Origin: Costus lasius
Taxonomy: Eukaryota > Streptophyta > Magnoliopsida > Zingiberales > Costaceae
DNA: 64,000 nucleotides
Direction of reading: 5' to 3'
Assembly: GCA_027563935.2 (NCBI GenBank)
Contig: JANVAS020000203.1
Coordinates: 4,030,001 to 4,094,000 of the forward strand
Made by a program: the position numbers and the translations under genes
Notes under the pieces: generated by a model
Databases searched by the model: none
Seen by the model: the letters and a program-made list of their open reading frames with translations, nothing else
Told to the model about the DNA's origin: nothing
Shown: positions 37,019 to 49,072 of the stretch, piece after piece
Position numbering within the stretch: the stretch's first letter is position 1
Layout: every line of letters starts with the position of its first letter

Positions 37019-38733
37019 TGTTGGGGTATGCCCTTAGGCTAATGTTTGAGGCCTTGGGATTGTAACAGTATCATGTAATAAACTCTTCTGTTTATAAAGG
37101 CATGGTTGTTATTCAGTTTGTTACCTTGTCTGCTGTAATAAGTGTACTTCTGAATAATGTCTCAAAGCTGTTCAGCTAGGCTGACAAGCTTTATGTCCTT
37201 AGTCGAGATATCTTGGTGAACATGAGACAGCCTTGATATGATTGAGACTAATATGTGTTCTAATCTTATAGGATGCTTCGAGCATGGAATAAGGTGTAGA
37301 CTCATGGGTACATTGGATGTACTGGACAGACCCTACTAGGATATTCAATTGTTTGTCACGATGTGAATATTCCTTGATTGCAACAAGTGGCACATTTCCT
37401 CTGACTTGAGATCACTTGTGTTTCTAAATGATGATTGTCATTGTTTTGAGGTAGTTCAATATCATTTGAAAGACAATGATTATAGACTATCTTGGATGGT
37501 GAGCTTGAATCAGGTTAGGGCACTAGTGATAGACATAGGATTGCCATCTCCTTGTTTAAGGAGTGTGATGTTCTACAGGGGCCCCCTGGATGAGATGATT
37601 GAGAAAGTGTATGGCCATACCCAGGTGACTGTGTTCATCTGATCTAATCATGCTTATCATATTGGAGCTACAAGCTTGACACGCTTGTCCAATAAGAATA
37701 TCCAGTGGCAAAGGAAATATGTATGCCTTGTGAGTTAGAGTCACACTTGTGCTGTGGTTTGGGTGAAGTCTTGGAAGACTCTTTCCTTTCTATCGGGAGA
37801 CAGTGATGTGTTGCTAGATACCCCTCACTGATCGTGATAACGTGAGTTATCATTACGGACATTTAGAGGAAACCCTTAGGGTCGCACAATTTGATGATAT
37901 GGCTTACTTAAGTCAGATCGTGTGGACTGAATTGTTTAGGTTCAGTTTAAAGGAGTTTTAAACTCTGATTGTGAGTGAGATCTGGTCTGATCATGTTTGA
38001 TTGATTAGGGCTTGAGATCGGTAAGCTTCGATCGAGAGATTAGATGCTGGATCGGTGAGATCAGGAGCATCATGAGATCAACGGTGATCTTGAACCTTGA
38101 GGTTCAATAAGATCGACCATTGCTTGGGCTGATTTGGTCTTGGACCAAAGTCATTTGAACCGGCTCATATTGTGAGCGCTTGGTTCAAAGATTCGAATGG
38201 GGTGAAGGTGTTACGGTTCACTTCATGTGAACGCATAACCGTTGAGAGTAATGGGTTGCTATTTTTGGATAGCAACGCCTCCACGTTGATCACAACGTTC
38301 GCTCTATCGCCTCTCATCACCTTGGACGAGATTTACTCTCTTCTCGTGTGACAAAGCTCTCGACGAGGGTAGAGGAAGTTCATCTTCGCCAAGCCCAAAG
38401 GATCTCATCTCCTCCACGCGCAAAGGACCCTTGAAGCTTTGCTAGCACAAAGACGACAAGGAGAAGCCATTCCTCATCGTGTGTGCGTCGACTAGGGAGA
38501 AGATCCCTTTCGGTCTTTGATTCCAACACATCATCCAACGAATGGCGATGGTATGATTCTTCCTGATTTGCAATCGGTTTTTCATAGTTGATCATATATA
38601 TCATGCAACCGATTCTTGATGCCCTAATTTCCGCCCATGCAAAAGTGTTCTATGTGCATGCATTAGGGTTTTGCGCCCCCCTCTTGAAAGGGGTTTTATC
38701 CGCTTGCGCTCCCCCTTGAAGGGGACTCCTGCA
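37019..38733 (+). repeat. 3' LTR of T4
   Basis: 1715 bp; same length as the 5' LTR and one visible difference. Confidence 0.96.
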
Positions 38734-38738
38734 CTAAG

Positions 38739-39578
38739 AGGCTTCTCGGGCTGTGCCAGAGTACTTACATTGATAAAGTCCTGGAGAGATTCCATTTAGA
38801 AAATTCTAAAAGAGGATATCTTCCAGTCAGACATGGTCTGAATCTTTCAAAGAGTCAGTGTCCACAAACACAGTCTGAGAAAGATGAAATGGACAATACG
38901 CCTTATGCTTCGGCTATTGGGTCCATTATGTATGCGATGTTGTGTACTCGCCCAGATGTCGCTTACGGGTTAAGCGTGACCAGTCGATTCCAAAGTAATC
39001 CAGGGAAGGCACACTGGATTGCAGTCAAGAACATTTTGAAATATCTTCGGAGGACCAAAGATATGTTCTTGATATATGGAGGTCAGGAAGAACTCAGTAT
39101 TGAAGGATATACTGACGCTTCGTTCCAATCTGACCAGGATGATTTCCGATCGCATTCAGGCTATGTTTTTAGCTTGAATGGAGGAGCAGTGGTGTGGAAA
39201 AGTTTCAAACAATCAATTGTTGCTGATTCCACAACAGAAGCCGAGTATGTTGCAGCCTCAGAAGCATCAAAGGAGGCAGTGTGGATTCGTAAGTTCGTTC
39301 AGGAACTTGGTGTTGTTCCTTCGAGTGCAGATCCTTTGGTTATCTTCTGTGATAACACTGGAGCAATAGCACAAGCAAAGGAACCACGGTCGCACCAGAA
39401 GTCCAAGTACATACAGAGAAGGTTTCACTTGATCCGGGAGATCATTGATCATGGTGAGATCAAAATCTGCAAGGTTCATACAGATGACAATCTTGCTGAC
39501 CCGCTTACAAGGCCTCTGGCGCAGCAGAAGCATGAGAAGCACTGTAATAATATGGGTTTGAGATTTCTCAACCATTAG
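38739..39578 (+). pseudogene. End of RT and RNase H of T3
   Basis: Resumes after T4 at RLLGLCQSTYIDKVLERFHLE and runs open to TAG at 39576-39578. RNase H motifs GYTDASFQS, STTEAEY and FCDNTGA are present. It is the last part of the T3 polyprotein; it cannot be expressed with the upstream parts. Confidence 0.93.
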
Positions 39579-39598
39579 ATTAAGTGCAAGTGGGAGAT

Positions 39599-41271
39599 TG
39601 TTGGGATATGCCCTTAAGGCTAATGTTTGAGGCCTTGGATTGTTATCAGTATCATGTATAAACTCTATGTTTATAAAGGCAATGGTTGTTATTCAGGTTG
39701 TTACATTATCTGCTGCCATATGTATACTTCTGAATAATGTCTCAATGCTGTTCAGCTTGGCTGACATGCAGTATTGTCCTTAGTCGAGATATCTTGGTGA
39801 ACATGAGACAGCCTTGATATGATTGAGACTAATATGTGTTCTAATCTTATAGGATGCTTTGAGCATGGAATAAGATGTAGCTCATAGGTACATTGGATGT
39901 ACTGGACAGACCCTACTTAGGATATTCAATTGCTTGTCACAATGTGAATAATCCTGATATGCAAACAAGTGGCATATTTCCTCTGACTTGAGATCACTTG
40001 TGTTTCTAAATGATGATTGGCATTGTTTTGAGTTAGTTCAATATCATTTGAAACATAATGGTTATAGACTATCTTGGATAATGAGCATGAGTCATGTTAG
40101 GGCACTAGTGATAGATATAGGATTGCCGTCTCCTTGTTTGGAGTGTGATGTTCTGAAGGGGCCCCCTGGATGAGATGATTGAGAAAGCGTATGGCCATAC
40201 CCAGATGACTATGTTCATCTGATCTAATCATTCTCATCATATTGGAATTACAGGCTTGACACGCTTGTCCAATAAGAACATCCAGTGGCAAAGGAAACAC
40301 ATATGTCAAGTGACTTGGGTTCACACTTGTGCTATGGTTTGGGTGTAGTCTTGGAAGACTCTTTCCTTTATATCGGGAGACAGTGATGTGTTGCTAGATA
40401 CCCCTCTCTGTTCGTGATAACGTAAGTTATCGTTACCGACTTTTAAAGGAAACCCTTAGGGTCGCACAATTTGATGATATGGCTTACTTATGTCAGATCG
40501 TGTGGACTGAATTGTTCTGGTTCAGTTTAAAGGAGTTTAAACTCTGATTGTAAGTGAGATCTGGTCTGATCATGTTTGATTGATTAGGGCTTGAGATCGG
40601 TAAGCTTCGATCGAGAGAATTGATGCTTGATCGATATGATCAAGAGCATCAAGAGATGTACGGTTAGATCTTGAACCTTTTGGTTCATAGATCAAGGCTT
40701 GGTTTGATTTGGTCTTTGAACCAAATCCAATTGAACCGGTTCATCATATGAACGCATGGTTCAATGGGAGAGAAAAAGTTTGCGATCGGTTCACTTGGAG
40801 TGAACGCATGATCGCATACATTGAAGCACTTGCTATTTTTGGAAATCGGTTTTTCAAAATGTGGAACGCCTCCACGTTCGAAGAGCAACGCTTCTCTCGT
40901 CGCCATCTTCTCCTCTCTCGACCTCTCTCGTGTCGTGTGGTGAGACTTCACGTAAAGGAGAAGAGAACAAAACCAAGAGACATCTCTCATCTCCTTCACG
41001 AAGGGAAACCTTGAAGCTTTGCTAGCACAAAGACGCCAAGGGAGTAGTCATCTTCACCTTGTGTGCGTCACCTTTGGAGGAGAGCCGCTCGCCCTCTTCT
41101 TCCAAGTCGCCATCCAAGCAATGGCAATGGTATGATCCTTGTGTTGATCTATACAATCTTCAAGTTGATTATATGACATGCAAACCGATCTTAGAAATCC
41201 TATGATTCCGCCCATGCAAATTTTAGAAGTGCATGCTGTCTAGGGTTTTTCCCCCCCTTTAGGGACTTTCA
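39599..41271 (+). repeat. 3' LTR of T3
   Basis: 1673 bp, TGTTGGGATATGCCC...GGGACTTTCA, preceded by the polypurine tract AAGTGGGAGAT. It is the full-length partner of the shortened 5' LTR; about five differences seen by eye over the shared 1.1 kb. Confidence 0.95.
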
Positions 41272-41276
41272 AGGAA

Positions 41277-42720
41277 GGGCAAGGCGCAACAAGCATGAGG
41301 AGTTTCGGCTAGGGTAAGAATTTTGGGAGAAACTAGGGTTTTAGGTAAGGTAAGTCTCCAAGACATTACCATATACCTTACCCTACTATCCATATGCGCC
41401 CAAGCTCTTTCCAAAAGAGCCATCAAGCCATATCAGCCCCAAGACTTACCTTAGAGGCAAGTATTCCTTCCAAGGAAGAAGGGCTAGGCGCCCTTTACTT
41501 CCATAATGAAGCAAAGGCGCCTCCCTCACCCCATTATGCCCCTAGGCGCCAATGGGGTGAGATTTCTCCCCATTATACCCTTTTAAGCTAATTCCTCTTC
41601 ATGACAACTAATTATTGGGCCTCATTGGATAATGAGCTAGCCCAAACTTCATGGCATGGGTTGATTAAGCCATTGGATCTAATCCAATGCAACCCTAATC
41701 CAAATGTGACCAATCTAGGTCAATTTTGGGTCAACCTGTCAAAATTGAAGTTTGGCTCCAATAACTTTCTTCCAACTCATCAGGCCCATTGGCGCTGATG
41801 AAATCTTCCAAATGGATCCAAGTTATCCAATAACTTGATCCTAAGGCTTCTGATTAAAGCAACGTCAAGAGTCTATTGCGTGTGACCCCGTAGGATCCAT
41901 ATGACGATGGCAATGATGTAAACATCATAAGTAGTGAGGGGTATCTAGCAACACATCACTACTACCCATGTCTTAGGACTTAAGTCATTATGGCAACAAC
42001 TCCTAACAAGCAACGAGGATTCCTATTGCATTACAGATCCCTTTGCCTAAGCTGATATCCTGCCATTGGATTAGTCTCAAGTTTATTATCCAATGCATTG
42101 GTCATGACTCAACAAGTGTGGCCACACTTTCCTGTCATGCACCAATAAGGTGGGGCGCCCCGAGGTGGATATCATGCTTCCTCAGAAGGAAGGGGCAAAT
42201 CCTACTATTGGTCATCCATGTCTCTACGTGACTTATGACATGCCCAATGACAGTCGTTTTGATCTCCCAATTACGGAGAGACGTAAGACTGTATTAAAGC
42301 ATACCCTTCATCAAGTCTAGACATGAATACCTCAAGTCTAAGGATCAATGCAAACCTCTTGCATGTGAGATTGACTTGTTGACTAGATAAGTCAATCCTC
42401 ACGGTGGATCACTCCAGTGCATCCAATGCACCTGTATGTCTGCGTTACTGTGCCCCGCACCTAACCAGCCCATACACTAGTCTCATATGTACCAAAGCTG
42501 TCCCATATCTGCTAAGGTACCTTGTCTGGGGATAGCTTATGAGAATGGATCCAATCCAAACTCCTGGGACATTATTTATGCAACTCAATACATCAACGCA
42601 GGTAGAGTAGTCTGCATAATAACGACCATGCCTATATAAAGAGTAATAGTTATATCAAAGTACATTCAAACAATGCCTGACCATGTCCATACATTGGTCT
42701 TTAGGGCATATACACCAACA
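41277..42720 (-). repeat. 3' LTR of V2, right segment
   Basis: Continues the LTR after T3, 1444 bp; with 19879-20664 it totals 2230 bp, exactly the size of the V2 5' LTR. Ends on + with ATACACCAACA, the complement of the LTR start TGTTGGTGTAT. Confidence 0.94.
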
Positions 42721-42738
42721 ATCTCCCACTTGCACTAA
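42721..42738 (-). other. Polypurine tract of V2
   Basis: On + ATCTCCCACTTGCACTAA, the complement of the GTGCAAGTGGGAGAT tract, directly against the 3' LTR. Confidence 0.85.
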
Positions 42739-45398
42739 GACCAAGGACAGCTGATGTTTAGTCAGTTCCAATGTCTCTAGTATGACCCATTTAGCTTCCG
42801 CTACGCCAGAGGTTGGATCAGTGGGTTTTCCAGATTGCTATCTGTGTTTATTTTAACAAATTTGATCATCATCCTTATCCATGATCTCTAAGATCAGATG
42901 ATATGCTGCAGTACATACTTGAGCATTAAGTTCCTTCTCTCATGCTATGGTCCCAGTAAGAACTATACTGTACCATCAAGCACTATGAACTAGATCAAGT
43001 TCAAATGAATGAAGCTGCCTCCTTGGCTGCCACAAGGAGCTGCAATGTACTCAGCCTTATTTGTAGAATTTTGCCACTTTGGTTTGCATAATGCTCTTTC
43101 AGCACACTACACCATAACAAGGCAAAGCGCAACTCCTGGCTGTGATCAATAGTCACTAGACTGGAATGAAGTGTCAGTGTACCCCTGTACACAAAATTCT
43201 TTCCTGTCTATCATAGACTAGACTCCAATCCTTTATACTTCCCAAGTATATGTATAAGGATTGCTTTCACAACTATCTAGTGTTAAACACTAAGATATGA
43301 TTGAAATTTGCTGGCTATGCTCCAAGCATTTGCCAGAAATGGTCTTCAAAACATGATCCATCCTACATACAATGTATCGGGACTTTGGACCCATGTTAAT
43401 ACTCTCTAGCTGTGCCATATCTTCCTGGAAGGTATCAATATTTGGAATCATCCAATATAATCCTCTCCAGAAACTCTTGGATGAACATAGATTGACTAAA
43501 GGGCAATGACTTTCTTGGATCTCTATAGATCCTCATGCCTAGGATGTAGGCATCATTCCCTAGATCATTCTTCTCGAAATACATATCAAACATTTTCTTC
43601 ACCATGTGAAGAGCTGAGATGTTATTCCACGTGAGGAGAATATCGTCAATCATCTAGACAAGAAATATTATTAATAAGATGCTCCTACTGATCTTCTTGT
43701 AAACACAGGCTTTTTCAACCATGCTTGCATACCATCATGCATATCTATATGGCCTTGATATGAAAACCTTCTGGCTATTTCCTTATAGATATCTTTTCAG
43801 ATGTCCTTGCAAGAAAAGCAGTTATCATAACAAGATGTCATAATTGATCATGCAATTACAACAAGCAGATCCCTAATGGACTTAAAGCTCAGCTATTGGT
43901 GAAAATTTCATTATTATCCACCCAGTGGATTTGCCTGAAATTATTGTTAACTAGCTTGTCATTTAAGGTAACAATGTTACCTTCCATGTCTATCTTCCTA
44001 GAAGATTTATTATAGCCTGTGGGAATTACCCCTTATGGCAGCTTATCCAAGTCCCAGACTTGATTAGCAGACATGAAGTCCATTATGGTTCTCATGGCCC
44101 TTAGCCATTTTTTAGAATCTGGTCCACCGACCGCTTCCATTTCCTCATAAGTCTTAGGTTCATGCTTGATGAGAAATTCGTCATGCCCAGCATATCGAAT
44201 CGATCCAGACTTATGTTATTCCTGTGTTACTTGAACCTCAGGTTGACTTTCAACCTGTATGTGAGATCTTGCTCTCCATGTGTGTCTAATTATATTGTGG
44301 TTGATTTTGGACCTTGTCCAAATCAAATCTACTCCCACTAGCTTCTTTCAAAAGAAATACTTTCTCAAGAGAGACAGCATTTTGAGCAACAAATATTTTG
44401 TTCTCCATGGGATAGAATTAGCACTCTATAGTGCACCACAAATACATACTTTTGAATCACTACACATTACATTCCCAATTCCATTGAAGAAATGGGATAT
44501 TTGCAGTTCTCAACTCAAAAGCTAACTTAGACATTTTCTTATGGAGTAGCAGTACATCTGTTTGCATGGCAACATAGTAGTATATTTGCATGACTATTCA
44601 AAGTTGGAACCACATCCAATGTGTTCCTTTTTCTTTCTTTGAAATTTACCACACAGTGGTGTACTAAGAAAGCTGTGAGATCACTCCACACTTCTTAGGA
44701 AGGTCATCAAATTCTCCACTAATTATCTTGATCCAATCAAGGTGCTTTAATAGATCCTTCTCTTTGACTCAATACTTCATTTGTGAACTTCTTGGAATTT
44801 TCCAAAGTTCTTGGGTTGCGTAAGGCATACCCACACTCAATGAAGTATATATAACTCCTCTTAGTGTTTGCTTGCATGGGTCCACTTACATCGCTGTGTA
44901 ATAGATCCAACAAGTCACTACTCCTTTCCACCCTTTTGGTGAAAGCAGCATCTGTCATATTGTTCCTTTGAACTAGGCTCACATGTATCATAATCCTGAA
45001 AGGACAATGATCCCAATAGTCCATGGACTTTCGGATGTGACCATTGTTCTATGGTTCAAGAGACAATGCTATAAGAGGAAGTTTATTGAATCATTAGATC
45101 TGATCTTGTGTCACATATAGAACAACAAACTATTGTCAATTGTATCACTTCAATAAAACATCTCAGATTAAAGAAAAATATTATTTATTATTTCAAACTG
45201 AAGTCCTTTCCAAAAGGAATGATGTTCTAATACATAAGCTGATACAATAATAGCAAAGTTCTATATAAAGTCTTCATGGCAGTGAGATGATATCAACAGC
45301 AGCATCCAATGCTCCGTCCCTAACCCGAGAGTCGATCCCATCAAGCCTCTTCGTCCTACTTCTTTTGAGCTCCTGCACATGTAAAACATATGTGAGCC
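42739..45398 (-). pseudogene. Decayed pol of V2
   Basis: Minus-strand copia remnants in order from right to left: integrase (TDAAFTKRVERSSDLLDLLHSDVSGPM at 44737-45024), RT start, RT core with IDDILLTWNNISALHMVKKMFD (43435-43653; the equivalent of YVDDILI), and RNase H scraps near 43000-43200. Many stops and frameshifts. Several are shared with V1, for example the stop after GSIK(A/T)P and the loss of the sequence around the integrase Glu. The protease is almost absent. The lesions thus existed in the template before V2 inserted. No product is expected. Confidence 0.8.
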
Positions 45399-45962
45399 TC
45401 ACATACGGTACCCAGTACCCATGAATAAGAAGTAGACAAAAGACCTCGGTAACACAATACCTGAAGCGGATGGATTACATCCCTTCTTCTTTGCCATGCT
45501 CTTCTTGGCCATCAATCCTCTTCGAAATACCCATGCATTCCCAGTCTTCCGAAGTATTAGCTTTGAAGATACAGAACCATGGTCTTTCTTAGATTCAGGC
45601 ACACATTCTGAAGATCCAACAGAACTCTCCTAATCATTGTCTATAGAGCATGGTGTGAAGAGACCTTTGAGATGTATGATTAGATCATAGATCCCCATCT
45701 CATCACATTCAACCTTGACCTCCGGGGTCATGCACTCTAAGACAAGAGCAGTCTACTGTTCGTTATCTTCACAATGTTCAAGATAGACATTCCACTCCCA
45801 GTCATTAGTGAAATACACACTGGGCTGGGATGGAGGTCTTTCAAGAAGATGCACCTTATGTTCTTGTTCCAGTATCTTGGACAAAGTCTTGAACCATTTT
45901 GTCCAATTTGTCCCATCCAGTTTATGTTTATAAAGTTTCAATCTTAGATTAGGAGATGCCTT
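45399..45962 (-). pseudogene. Truncated gag of V2
   Basis: Same truncated Gag as V1 (KLDGTNWTKWFKTLSKILEQEHKVHLLE...), starting at a predicted acceptor (TTATTGTAG then AAGGCATC on minus). In-frame TAG occurs where V1 has GAACAGTACACT (here GAACAGTAGACT), and a second where V1 has GATCAG. The tail MAKKSMAKKKGCNPSASGIVLP is conserved with V1. Confidence 0.78.
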
Positions 45963-47323
45963 CTACAATAAGCAAATAAGTAAAATAAGTACTATGATAA
46001 AGCATTTAACAAGGACTTTAAATTAAATGCTATGCTCCCACTATTTCCAAAACAAGTTGAGGACTCTCAAACTCAACATAGAAATGAGTGAGTAGGATCC
46101 TAATTTCACATGAGGTCTCCGCGACTCACGAGGGTGAGTTGAGATGCATAGAGAGTCCCATGCTTCCTTAGGTAGGCATGCCAGCCAATTGTGCCGCGCA
46201 CAATTCCTCTTAGTTAAGACAGACTAGGCGCCCTGTGTCCAGCGAGGGCTGGATACAACACAGAACCCTATCCTCTCAACAGCTGCCTCTAGTGATTCAT
46301 CATGTCAGTGCCATATGAAAAACTAGTCAAGTCTGGTCCTAACCGTTATGCCCAGGGCCAACGAATTTCCTTGCGAAGGCACGCCCAGGTTAAAACTGGA
46401 CTGGGGAAATCATTGTCACCACACACCTCCTAAAGATAAGTGAGTGTGTCCCACGAGGGTGGGAAACAGTTCACAACATCACCGATCGATAGTTTGATGA
46501 GGGCTACGCGTTAGAAGGCTATTGACTTGATATTTTAATGAGAGTTTTGCATGTTCGTTTTATTCTTTTCTAGCATGCATCTTTCCTATGGTTATGGCAG
46601 CAAGGAAAAACATCACAGGCATGCTATGGACAAAATAATAAACCATCACAGGCATGCTATTTTGGTCGATATGGTCATAGCCCTTTTCATACACATAACT
46701 TGTCACGAGCCATGTGACATGTTATTGTGCATCCAAGGGTTGTGAGTCCCTGAAGCAAATCAGCCCATGCCAAAAGCCGAAAGCGTGTGTCCTTCCTTCA
46801 GCCGCAAGTCTAACACCATGTTTCCAAAGCTGGCACCACCTCTGACTCCAGTTGAAGAAGACTCCTTGTTGTCTAGATGAAGCTTTAACCTATCATATAA
46901 TTCTACATCTATTCTAAACTAGATGAAAAATTCTTTACAACAAGATAGGGAGAGAACCACACGCAGGTGGAAAGAGATTTTACAAGCATTCATCACAAGT
47001 GGAAACATGCTTCCACATCACAACACAGGAAGGGCACTCGCTATGACCATATCAACCCAATCAAGTGGCGCATGTAAAATTTGAAAAACCGGAATGATCA
47101 AATTTTAGCACCCTATGCGCCAACATCATCCAAAGCACTCTCTTAACCAAATTTATGCCAAAATTTAGATCAAGTTCCATGATGATTTCATAGACCCTAT
47201 CAGCTGGCGGTTTTGTCAGATCAAGAGACCCGGCCAGTCCGAAGACACAATGCCCGTCCTACTTGACAAAACTACGTGCGCCTTTGGTCTTAAATCAATC
47301 ATAAACAAAATCTAAGTTTCGGC
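45963..47323 (-). mobile_element. Leader of V2, part 1 (predicted intron)
   Basis: Minus-strand leader from the gag acceptor to the T5 insertion. No coding frame. Matches 62111-63622 of V1b in order. The rest is at 56478-56600. Confidence 0.8.
46124..46463 (-). promoter_or_regulatory. Three-hairpin block in V2 leader
   Basis: Stem-loops at 46124-46139 (ACTCAC/GTGAGT), 46239-46252 (CCAGC/GCTGG) and 46450-46463 (CCCAC/GTGGG). Read on minus all three loops are CCTC. Confidence 0.62.
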
Positions 47324-47399
47324 TGTTGGGGTATGCCCTTAAGGCTAATGTTTGAGGCCTTTGGGATTGTATAAGTATCATGTAATAAACTCTTGTGTT

Positions 47400-47406
47400 T
47401 ATAAAA
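47400..47406 (+). promoter_or_regulatory. TATA-like box in T5 LTR
   Basis: TATAAAA 76 bases inside the LTR. The surrounding motif TTTATA(A/T)AGGCATGGT is kept in the family-V LTR at 59967-59982, which is otherwise strongly diverged. If used, U3 would be only about 100 bp. Confidence 0.45.
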
Positions 47407-48864
47407 GGCATGGTTGTTATTCAGTTTGTTACCTTGTCTGCTGTAATAAGTGTACTTCTGAATAATGTCTCAAAGCTATTCAGCTAGGCTGACAGTCAAT
47501 ATGTCCTTAGTCGAGATATCTTGGTGAACTTGAGACAGCCTTGATATGGTTAAGACTAATATGTGTTCTAATCTTATAGGATGCTTCGAGCATGGAATAA
47601 GATGTAGACTCATGGGTACATTGGATGTACTGGACAGACCCTACTAGGATATTCAATTGCTTGTCACAATGTGAATGATCCTTGTTAGCAGCAAGTGGCA
47701 CATGTCCTCTGACTTGAGATCACTTGTGTTTCTAAATGATGATTGTCATTGTCTTGAGGTAGTTCAATATCATTTGAAACATAATGATTATAGACTATCT
47801 TGGATGGTGAGCTTGAATCAGGTTAGGGCACTAGTGATAGACAAAGGATTGCCGTCTCCTTGTTTAAGGAGTGTGATGTTCTAAAGGGCCCCCCCTATAT
47901 GAGATGATTGAGAAAGTGTATGGCCATACCCAGATGACTATGTTCATCTGATCTAATCATGCTCATCATATTGGAGTTACAAGCTTGACATGCTTGTCCA
48001 ATAAGAACATCCAGTGGCAAAGGAAACATGTATGCCTTGTGAAGTGGGTTCACACTTGTGCTGTGGTTTGGGTGAAGTCTTGGAAGACTCTTTCCTTTAA
48101 ATCGGGAGACAGTGATGTGTTGCTAGATACCCCTCACTGATCGTGATAACGAAAGTTATCGTTACCGACATATAAAGGAAACCCTCAGGGTCGCACAATA
48201 TGGTGATATGGCTTACTTAAGTCAGATCGTGTGGACTGAATTATTTGGGTTCAGTTTAAAGGGCTTTAGTCTCTGATTGTAAGTGAGATCTGGACTGATC
48301 ATGTTTGATTGATTAGGGCTTGAGATCGGTAAGCTTCGATCGAGAGATTGGATGCTGGATCGTGAGATCTAGAGCATCGGAAGATGAACGGTTAGATCAT
48401 GAGCCATTTGGTTCATAGAAGGTCTAGATCGTAGCTTGGCTTGGTTTGATTTGGTGATTGAACAAAATTCGATTGAACCAAATCAAAGAACCGGTTCAAC
48501 ACTTGGTTCAAAGAGGAGATTCGATGGTTCACTTGGTGTGAACGCATGAGGCTTTGAATACTTACCTTTTTGGGAAATCGGTTTCAAAGATTGAATGCAT
48601 GTAACGCCTCCACATTAGTGTGGAAGGTTACACACTCACCTCGAGCGAAACTCTCTTTGGTGTCGTGGTGAATTGACGACAAGAGGATAGAGAAGAAAAC
48701 TCTCTCGCCAAGCAAGAAGTTCTTCCCCTTTTCTCATACGGCAAAGACCCTTGAAGAAGCTTGCTAGCACAAGGTTCACAAGGGGTAAGCAACATCACTT
48801 TGTGTGCGTCGCTTGTGGAGAAGATCTCGTTTGGTCTTTTTCTTCCAAACCGACATCCACTCTA

Positions 48865-48873
48865 ATGGCATTG
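48865..48873 (+). other. Predicted LTR mini-exon with T5 gag start
   Basis: ATG-GCA-TTG followed by GTATGA. Read through without splicing it stops at once (GTA-TGA). Spliced to 50812 it adds M-A-L-I-P-A-A-T-N-T in frame before the Met at 50833. Confidence 0.55.
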
Positions 48874-49060
48874 GTATGACACCTTGTGATCTCTTTTTCG
48901 TTCATATAAGTTAATCATATGACTACATGCGATCTTGATGATGAATCCCCTAAAAACATCTACATGCGCCCCCACCCCCTTATTTAGGGCTTCATCTTGT
49001 TTCCGCTCCCCCTTGAAGGGGACTTTGAAATTGCGCTCCCCCTTGAAGGGGACTTTCAAA

Positions 49061-49072
49061 TGGTATCAGAGC
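49061..49072 (+). other. PBS of T5
   Basis: TGGTATCAGAGC two bases after the LTR; initiator tRNA-Met type. Confidence 0.95.

Larger units (their letters stand above)
29586..38733 (+). mobile_element. Complete copia element T4 (family T), very recent
   Basis: 9148 bp flanked by CTAAG (29581-29585 and 38734-38738). LTRs are both 1715 bp and differ at a single base that I can find (30399 A against 37832 G). Full internal structure. Despite the fresh LTRs the polyprotein has three separate inactivating lesions. Confidence 0.96.
20665..41271 (+). mobile_element. Copia element T3 (family T), holding a solo LTR and T4
   Basis: Starts TGTTGGGATATGCCC after GGGAA (20660-20664) and ends ...GGGACTTTCA before AGGAA (41272-41276). 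The duplication has one mismatch, and the undisturbed site in the partner LTR of V2 reads CAAGGGAAGGG. Internal order: shortened 5' LTR, PBS, leader, gag-pro-int (23564-25709), solo LTR, RT part, T4, RNase H part, 3' LTR. About 8.5 kb without its guests. Confidence 0.94.
47324..49058 (+). repeat. 5' LTR of T5
   Basis: 1735 bp, TGTTGGGGTATGCCC...GGGACTTTCA. Near its end a 27-bp unit with GCTCCCCCTTGAAGGGGACT occurs twice in tandem. Confidence 0.96.

Noticed and set aside
37199..37393. Short frames of 60-100 residues recurring in each LTR (for example 3139-3327, 30123-30311, 37556-37744, 47507-47701)
   Set aside because: They recur because the LTR recurs. They vary in length between copies, lack start context, and lie on the strand opposite to the element in most cases.
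41272..41276. AGGAA against GGGAA as evidence that T3's ends come from two elements
   Set aside because: One mismatch in the duplication is explained by a point change; the two V2 LTR halves rejoin to exactly the partner length.
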